Source: Brevibacillus_H sp049846925
GTDB taxonomy: Bacteria > Bacillota > Bacilli > Brevibacillales > Brevibacillaceae
Length of the DNA stretch: 64,000 nt
Assembly (NCBI RefSeq): GCF_049846925.1
Contig: NZ_JBNCMT010000008.1
Location: forward strand, 1-64,000
Direction: 5' to 3'
This document shows positions 59,008 through 64,000 of this stretch, in pieces (within the stretch, counting starts at the first letter, position 1; every line of letters begins with the position of its first letter). The notes beneath the pieces were generated by a model. It was given only the letters and a program-made list of their open reading frames with translations. It was not told the DNA's origin and searched no databases. Both the position numbers and the translations under genes were made by a program.

Positions 59008-62000
59008 ATGAGCTTTCAGTTGACCCACAAGGTCATTAAAATGCTATGCGGTGAAGCTTCCTACAAAAAAGGCGAAGCTTATTTTCGTTCGCGAAAAGTG
59101 ACTTTTACGCTCTGCGATCCCGAAACATCTCATTTCGAAGCAACCGTCAAAGGGATTAGTATCCACCAGGTAACGATCGATCTGGATGAGAATGGTGATG
59201 TTGGGGCAGAGTGCACGTGCCCCTCCCTTGGTTCGTACAACTACTTCTGCCAGCATATCGCTGCGGTTTTGTTTAGTATCAAGGAGATTCAGAATGAGGA
59301 TGGTTTGTCTTTTCGTCCGACTTCCCCCAAACCCTCCTATCCGACGAATGATGCCGAACTGACCAGTCGATTGCTTAGTTTATTCCATGTTAGTCCGCAG
59401 CCACCCAGTGGTACACGACGTTACTTCGATACGCGTTCACCGCTTGAGGTAGAAATTATTTGCAAACTGATCACTCTCGGTTATAAAAAACAGTTGTTTG
59501 GCATTGAACTCAAGGTAGGGCCAAAACGGATATATGTCGTTCAAAAGATCAGGGAATTTCTTGATCATGTCGAACGGAAAAAAACGTATGTGTTTTCCAA
59601 GCATTTTACCTATGATCCTGAGCTTCACAGCTTCCATCAGGAAAATGATCAAGTTATCCGTCAATTAATCCATATTTGCCAGAACGAACGGATGTATCTG
59701 GAGACGTCGAACAGCTATTCCACTTCTGTCAGTCGATCAAACGAAGATCGGGCCCTTCTTGTGCCCCCTTCTACATGGCCGGCACTATTGCCATTACTCA
59801 CGAATGCTCCTTCTGTACAGCTTGTAATTGGAGACAAATCCTATCATGGGATTCACTTAGCCGACGAACCGATTCCACTACAATTTCAATTCGATCAAGC
59901 GGACAAAAAAGGTTATCAGTTGGAGGTTCACGGTCTGGATGAGCTTGCCATCCTGGAGCCGTACAGCATAGCTCATTATGAAGGAAAGATTTTTTCTCTT
60001 CCCGTCGATCAATGCAAGCGTCTTACGGAACTGAAACAGATATTGGAAAGCTCAAAAAAGCACCAGATTCAAATAACCCAAGAACAGATGGAACCGTTCA
60101 TGGAAAAAGTAGTTCCTGGCCTGATGAAACTGGGGCGTGTACAGATTGCCCAGGCAGTTTCGAATCGCATTTTGCAAACACAATTGAAGGCAAATCTGTA
60201 TTTGGATCGGATAAGGGATCGTTTATTAGCCGGATTGGAGTTTCAGTACGGTGATATAATCATTAACCCTTTGGATGAAAGCAATGTGAAACGCAGTACC
60301 GACCGGATTCTCATGCGAGATGGAGATCAGGAACGAAAGATCATGGAACTGATGGAGCAAAGTTCGTTTACTAAAACAGAAGGCGGCTACTATCTAAGTG
60401 ACGAGGAAGCCGAATATGATTTCCTTTACCACATCGTCCCCCAATTGGAAAAGATGGTTAAGGTTTATGCTACCTCTGCAGTAAAGGAGCGCCTTCACAC
60501 CGGACATACTCCACCAAAGGTAAGTGTCAGTCTAAATGATCGAATGAACTGGCTGGAACTACAATTTCAAATGGATGGAATCCGGGAATCAGATATCCGC
60601 AAAATCTTGAAGTCGCTCGAAGAAAAACGCAGGTATTACCGTTTACCCAATGGTGCTTTATTGCCACTTGAAAGCAGCGAGTTCCAGGATATTCATAATT
60701 TCATGGATGAAATCGGCATCGACTCGGATAACGTGGAAGGCAGAGAAATCCGTATTCCTGTTGCTCGCGGACTTCGCTTGATCCATACCGAGCAAACGAG
60801 AAACTCCATTAAGCTAGGCAAATCCTTCCGCCAGCTACTCGAAAATATGCGGAATCCGGATCATCTGGATTTCCCAGTACCCGAGAAATTGGAACCAATT
60901 TTAAGAGACTACCAGAAATATGGCTACCAATGGCTTAAGACGCTTGCCCACTACCATTTCGGTGGAATTCTTGCTGATGATATGGGACTTGGAAAGACGT
61001 TGCAAAGTATCGCTTTTATCGTTTCTGTATTGTCTGAGATCAGGGAGCAAAAACAGCCAGCGATTATCGTTTCTCCCGCCTCTCTTCTATATAATTGGCG
61101 AAATGAAATAAACAAGTTCGCTCCAGAAATTCGTTCCATGATTATCGATGGTACCAGGACAGAACGTAATACGCTCTTGAATGCAGCAGCCGAGGTCGAT
61201 GTGATCATCACGTCTTACCCACTTTTGCGCAGAGATATTCAGATGTACCAAGAGCACTTCTTCCACACATTGATCCTGGATGAAGCGCAAGTTTTCAAAA
61301 ACCACCATACCCAGACCGCGCAGGTAGTGAAAGAAATTCAAGCAACCTACCGTTTTGCCTTAACGGGTACTCCGGTGGAGAACAGGCTCGAAGAATTGTG
61401 GTCCATATATGATGCGGTCTTTCCAGATTTGTTCCCGAATCGAAGACAATTTAATGAATTGCCTCGTGAAATCGTAGCCAAACGGTCACGTCCCTTTCTG
61501 CTTCGCAGGTTGAAAACAGATGTACTAACGGAGCTGCCTGAAAAAATTGAGTCGATCCAAGCATCTGAACTGTTACCGGAGCAAAAGAAACTGTATGCTG
61601 CCTATCTTGCTAAACTTCGAGAGGAAACACTCAAGCATCTGGATAAGGAAACATTCGATAAAAACAAAATCAAAATTCTTGCTGGTTTAACCCGTCTCCG
61701 CCAGTTATGCTGTCATCCCTCTCTGTTCGTCGAAGAATACAGGGGAAGTTCAGCCAAATTCGAACAGCTTCTGGAGATTGTGGATGATTGCCGGAGCGCA
61801 GGCAAGCGAATGCTGATTTTCTCCCAATTTACCGAGATGTTGGGCATGATTGGCAAGGAACTGGGATATTTAGGGATTCCGTTTTTCTATCTGGACGGAC
61901 AGACACCTGCCTCCGAGCGAGTGGAATTATGCAATCGATTTAACGACGGCGAGCGTGACCTGTTCCTCGTTTCTTTAAAGGCTGGAGGTACAGGCTTGAA

Positions 62001-62262
62001 CTTGACGGGAGCCGATACCGTGATCCTCTATGACCTCTGGTGGAATCCGGCTGTAGAACAGCAAGCTGCCGACCGTGCCCACCGCATCGGACAAAAAAAC
62101 GTCGTTCAGGTGATCCGACTTGTCACACAAGGTACCGTGGAAGAAAAGATGATTGAACTTCAGCAAAGAAAGAAAAACCTGATTGAGGAAGTCATTCAAC
62201 CAGGTCAAGAAGCATTGTCCACGTTAACGGAACAAGACATACGTGAAATTCTGATGATCTAA
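59008..62262 (+). CDS. SWIM-domain SNF2-family helicase (YwqA-like)
   Basis: The ~1084-residue protein starts at ATG 59008 (GAAAGGA upstream). Residues ~50-90 hold a SWIM zinc finger (CTCPS...FCQH). A ~550-residue middle region is followed by the SNF2 ATPase: LADDMGLGKTLQSIAF (I), ILDEAQVFKN (II), ALTGTPVENRLEELWSIY (III), then helicase C with LIFSQFTEMLG, SLKAGGTGLNLTGADTVILY (V) and DRAHRIGQ (VI). It is a dsDNA translocase, probably in repair or chromosome dynamics. B. subtilis YwqA has this order. Confidence 0.95.
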   Translation: MSFQLTHKVIKMLCGEASYKKGEAYFRSRKVTFTLCDPETSHFEATVKGISIHQVTIDLDENGDVGAECTCPSLGSYNYFCQHIAAVLFSIKEIQNEDGLSFRPTSPKPSYPTNDAELTSRLLSLFHVSPQPPSGTRRYFDTRSPLEVEIICKLITLGYKKQLFGIELKVGPKRIYVVQKIREFLDHVERKKTYVFSKHFTYDPELHSFHQENDQVIRQLIHICQNERMYLETSNSYSTSVSRSNEDRALLVPPSTWPALLPLLTNAPSVQLVIGDKSYHGIHLADEPIPLQFQFDQADKKGYQLEVHGLDELAILEPYSIAHYEGKIFSLPVDQCKRLTELKQILESSKKHQIQITQEQMEPFMEKVVPGLMKLGRVQIAQAVSNRILQTQLKANLYLDRIRDRLLAGLEFQYGDIIINPLDESNVKRSTDRILMRDGDQERKIMELMEQSSFTKTEGGYYLSDEEAEYDFLYHIVPQLEKMVKVYATSAVKERLHTGHTPPKVSVSLNDRMNWLELQFQMDGIRESDIRKILKSLEEKRRYYRLPNGALLPLESSEFQDIHNFMDEIGIDSDNVEGREIRIPVARGLRLIHTEQTRNSIKLGKSFRQLLENMRNPDHLDFPVPEKLEPILRDYQKYGYQWLKTLAHYHFGGILADDMGLGKTLQSIAFIVSVLSEIREQKQPAIIVSPASLLYNWRNEINKFAPEIRSMIIDGTRTERNTLLNAAAEVDVIITSYPLLRRDIQMYQEHFFHTLILDEAQVFKNHHTQTAQVVKEIQATYRFALTGTPVENRLEELWSIYDAVFPDLFPNRRQFNELPREIVAKRSRPFLLRRLKTDVLTELPEKIESIQASELLPEQKKLYAAYLAKLREETLKHLDKETFDKNKIKILAGLTRLRQLCCHPSLFVEEYRGSSAKFEQLLEIVDDCRSAGKRMLIFSQFTEMLGMIGKELGYLGIPFFYLDGQTPASERVELCNRFNDGERDLFLVSLKAGGTGLNLTGADTVILYDLWWNPAVEQQAADRAHRIGQKNVVQVIRLVTQGTVEEKMIELQQRKKNLIEEVIQPGQEALSTLTEQDIREILMI

Positions 62263-62358
62263 ATATAATAATCAGGTCTTTTGATTTTACTTATAACTAG
62301 TTGTATCATATCATCCTCTTAAGAAGAGAATTAATAGATAAGGAGAATTTAAAGTACA

Positions 62359-62622
62359 ATGTTCTTTCAATATATCGTGTTTGGCATTTCTTTAGCCATT
62401 TCCATTGGTCCTGTGAATATTGAACTTATCAAACAGGGTATAACTAGAGGGTTTCTTCCTTCTTGGCTCGTTGGGATTGGCGGTATGAGTGCTGATTTCG
62501 TTATCCTATCCATCATTTTCTTAGGATTAGGTTCCTGCTTCACATCGTTCTTCGCTCATTTATCATGTAACCGCCACTATAATAGAAGAAGCTATCCTTA
62601 TTGGGTAGCTTCTTGTTCGTAG
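62359..62622 (+). pseudogene. Truncated LysE-family amino-acid exporter
   Basis: The frame starts at ATG 62359 and reads FGISLAISIGPVNIELIKQG then ITRGFLPSWLVGIGGMSADF, the first two helices of LysE/RhtB exporters (~200 aa). After ~68 residues the family similarity ends and the sequence turns to unrelated residues across a hairpin (HLSCNRHYNRRSYPYWVASC). It is cut to about one third and is probably non-functional. Confidence 0.75.
62586..62614 (+). terminator. Hairpin fused onto the truncated LysE gene
   Basis: AAGAAGCTATCC / GGGTAGCTTCTT stem (one G-U) with a 5-nt loop and a TTGTT tail. It probably came from the 3' end of a neighbouring gene and now lies inside the truncated frame. Confidence 0.55.
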
Positions 62623-62784
62623 TGTCATTATGTCGAAGAGTCACAAAGGATAGCTCACCAGCTCCTACCATACCGTAAACTCACATCACCGCACCGTGTC
62701 CGTGAACAAAGGTGAGATAATGAGCTACTTCAAAACTTGATCATCACTGCAGATCATGGTAAAAAGTACAGAGAGGTGAAAGGA

Positions 62785-63036
62785 ATGAAGATTGCAATTT
62801 ACCAGATTGCATATAAGATCGGAATGCATCCCAAAGAACTGGCGAAAGCTGTAAAAGAAGGCGAAATTACAGGAGAAGTTTCAGACGATAATCCTCAGTC
62901 AAAAGAAGCATGGGTCGACCTGCTTTCTTTTCGCAACTATATTCATTGGCTTTATGAAAAAGAAACGATTACTGAGATGAGCTATCTTCGTGCACTCCGC
63001 CACATTGACGAGGCGATCCAAAAACAAAAAAGGTGA
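62785..63036 (+). CDS. Small HTH-like protein, unknown (83 aa)
   Basis: The start is ATG 62785 (GAGGTGAAAGGA upstream). The first ~30 residues (MKIAIYQIAYKIGMHPKELA) resemble a MerR/excisionase-type helix-turn-helix, followed by a helical body with WVDLLSFRNYIHWLYEKE. Possibly a small DNA-binding protein. It ends inside a strong hairpin at 63031-63062. Confidence 0.7.
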   Translation: MKIAIYQIAYKIGMHPKELAKAVKEGEITGEVSDDNPQSKEAWVDLLSFRNYIHWLYEKETITEMSYLRALRHIDEAIQKQKR

Positions 63037-63062
63037 TTTTCTCCAATTGGAAAAAATCACCT
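63031..63062. terminator. Convergent terminator (HTH-like gene and SDR gene)
   Basis: AGGTGATTTT / AAAATCACCT perfect 10-bp stem with a 12-nt loop. The inner runs of T/A allow termination from both sides of the convergent pair. Confidence 0.7.
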
Positions 63063-63093
63063 ACTATACTTATTAGCGAGATTGTTTTAAGGA

Positions 63094-63615
63094 TTATTGT
63101 GGCTTTTGATCGTAAGGCTCCACTTCACCGATATAAGTCAAGTTTTGTTTGCTAAGGTAGGCCTGTTGAACTCCCTCGGCAATTTCTGCATTCGTTAACC
63201 AGCGGGATGAGCCTTTTTCCCTTTTGTAACCTAACACCACCCGGCGATAGGTATTCATCCATTTTTCTTCTATCCATGGCTCTTTGTAGCCAGCTATTCC
63301 ACGTATATGAAGGGTATCTACGCCAACCTCCAAGCACATGTGAAGTGTTTCTACTGCATCAGTACGAATCCATAAGATCATCGCTGATAAAGGGGTGGTT
63401 TCTTGCAGATGTTGAAGTATTTCTTGAAAGGCGGTTGTCTTTCGATAATCTACTGCAAAAAGGCTCATTCTCTCTGGATTCACACAAGCTCTCTGCAAAT
63501 TTTCTAGTTTGCTTCGTTCCCTTCCAATAACAGTAACGAAATACCCCAATTGATTCAGAGAAAGACATGTTCCTCGCAGCATTCCACTGCCGCCGACAAT
63601 TAGAATATTCTTCAT
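63094..63615 (-). CDS. Short-chain dehydrogenase-like Rossmann protein
   Basis: The ~173-residue protein starts at ATG 63615 (an upstream ATG at 63651 is possible). It opens ILIVGGSGMLRGTCLSLNQL (GGSGMLRG nucleotide loop) and continues VTVIGRERSKLENLQ. It is shorter than a full SDR (~250). The usual YxxxK is not evident: the C-terminal part has WMNTYRRVVLGYKREKGSSR. Such short SDR-like proteins in Bacillus are of unknown function. Confidence 0.85.
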   Translation of the reverse strand: MKNILIVGGSGMLRGTCLSLNQLGYFVTVIGRERSKLENLQRACVNPERMSLFAVDYRKTTAFQEILQHLQETTPLSAMILWIRTDAVETLHMCLEVGVDTLHIRGIAGYKEPWIEEKWMNTYRRVVLGYKREKGSSRWLTNAEIAEGVQQAYLSKQNLTYIGEVEPYDQKPQ

Positions 63616-63675
63616 TTCTTGATTTTCTCTACAATTTTTTAACATGCACAACTCTCATCCTTCGTCTCGTTTGTA

Positions 63676-64000
63676 CTAAGACCAGTGCGGAGGGCGAGAA
63701 AGCATATGAGGTAGATTTGTTTGTGAATCGCCCTTTGCTGAGTTAATCTGCGCTTGTGTAAGAAAAATGCTCGTTCCAAGATCTGCTCCGCTTAGATTGG
63801 CATCACGTAAATCCGCACCGATCATATCTGCCCCACTCAAATTGGCATCTCTCAGGTCAGCGGCAATCAGAAAAGCTCCTCGAAAGTTTGCACCTCGAAG
63901 ATCCTTTCCCCTTAGATTTGCCCCCATCAGATCCGCTCTACGATGATCGACTCTCTTTTTGTTTTTGAGACTCTGCTCTTTACTTACTTTTGTCCACACC
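63676..64000 (-). CDS. Pentapeptide-repeat protein (partial, runs off right edge)
   Basis: The frame is open at the right edge; the GTG at 63999 need not be the start. About ten consecutive A(D/N)LxG-type repeats are visible (LMGANLRGKDLRGANFRG, LSGADMIGADLRDANLSG), followed by a C-terminal TQAQINSAKGD. Pentapeptide repeats form a right-handed quadrilateral beta-helix; some (Qnr, MfpA) mimic DNA and protect gyrase. The visible part is small and its role is unknown. Confidence 0.82.
   Translation of the reverse strand, partial: VWTKVSKEQSLKNKKRVDHRRADLMGANLRGKDLRGANFRGAFLIAADLRDANLSGADMIGADLRDANLSGADLGTSIFLTQAQINSAKGDSQTNLPHMLSRPPHWS

Noticed and set aside
1..64000. CRISPR arrays, tRNA or rRNA genes
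   Set aside because: No regularly spaced direct repeats of CRISPR type and no cloverleaf or rRNA-like sequence were seen by eye; a tRNAscan/Infernal run would settle it.

Overview
The window reads as chromosome of a low-GC, spore-forming Bacillota of the Brevibacillus/Paenibacillus type; the genus is an inference. Support comes from strong AGGAGG ribosome sites, frequent TTG/GTG starts, an HPr with both the His15 and Ser46 regions, a YheC/YheD spore-coat ATP-grasp protein, an Lsa-type ABC-F protein with a leader attenuator, and a YwqA-like SNF2 helicase. No rRNA, tRNA or CRISPR array was seen.

1-16.0 kb is the most unusual part. A minus-strand operon of ten genes runs off the left edge: a large sheath-like protein, a 141-residue Hcp/tail-tube-like protein, a DnaJ protein, two FHA proteins, a PP2C phosphatase, a degenerate PP2C fused to a membrane segment and TPR-like repeats, two unrecognised proteins, and an Hsp70/actin-fold ATPase with a ~225-residue N-terminal extension. 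It faces a divergent secreted vWA receptor-like membrane protein. Beyond that lie a Ser/Thr kinase and a dCache-GGDEF diguanylate cyclase in one transcription unit. My reading is a contractile-injection or T6SS-like apparatus in a Gram-positive, controlled by phospho-threonine signalling (kinase, phosphatase, FHA) and perhaps c-di-GMP. The sheath and tube calls rest on reading the sequence and need structural confirmation.

16-33 kb is ordinary housekeeping and stress gene content: four GNAT acetyltransferases, an Atl-type alkyltransferase-like protein, Nudix, SRPBCC, an alpha/beta hydrolase, a divergent SgrR-like regulator and MFS exporter, a fatty-acid desaturase, a hexapeptide acetyltransferase, an ACT protein, a YkuE-like phosphoesterase, a YcdB/YcdC-repeat protein, RarD and AbrB-type permeases. 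Small remnants and an orphan zinc ribbon sit between them.

33-46 kb holds pdxK and a compact five-gene fructose PTS operon, fruR-fruK-fruA-ptsH-ptsI, carrying the whole PEP to fructose-1,6-bisphosphate relay with a clear sigma-A promoter. It continues with the Lsa ABC-F gene and its attenuator, an Ldh2-family oxidoreductase with panD, the spore-coat ATP-grasp gene, a HIT hydrolase, a YwaF-like membrane protein and several small genes. Four stacked palindromes fill the divergent yheD/HIT promoter region.

47.1-49.8 kb is a distinctly GC-rich cassette (aldo/keto reductase, MFS exporter, divergent HxlR regulator with an operator), probably acquired horizontally.

50-57.8 kb is an AT-rich accessory patch of small acidic and membrane proteins, immunity-protein-like. 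Several genes look broken: three apparent single-base homopolymer frameshifts, a nonsense codon, and a TAA-separated in-frame tail. It also has a tiny secreted cysteine-rich peptide gene. 57.9-64 kb returns to core genes: an SDR, the SWIM-SNF2 helicase, a truncated LysE exporter, a small HTH-like protein, a second SDR, and a pentapeptide-repeat protein cut by the right edge.
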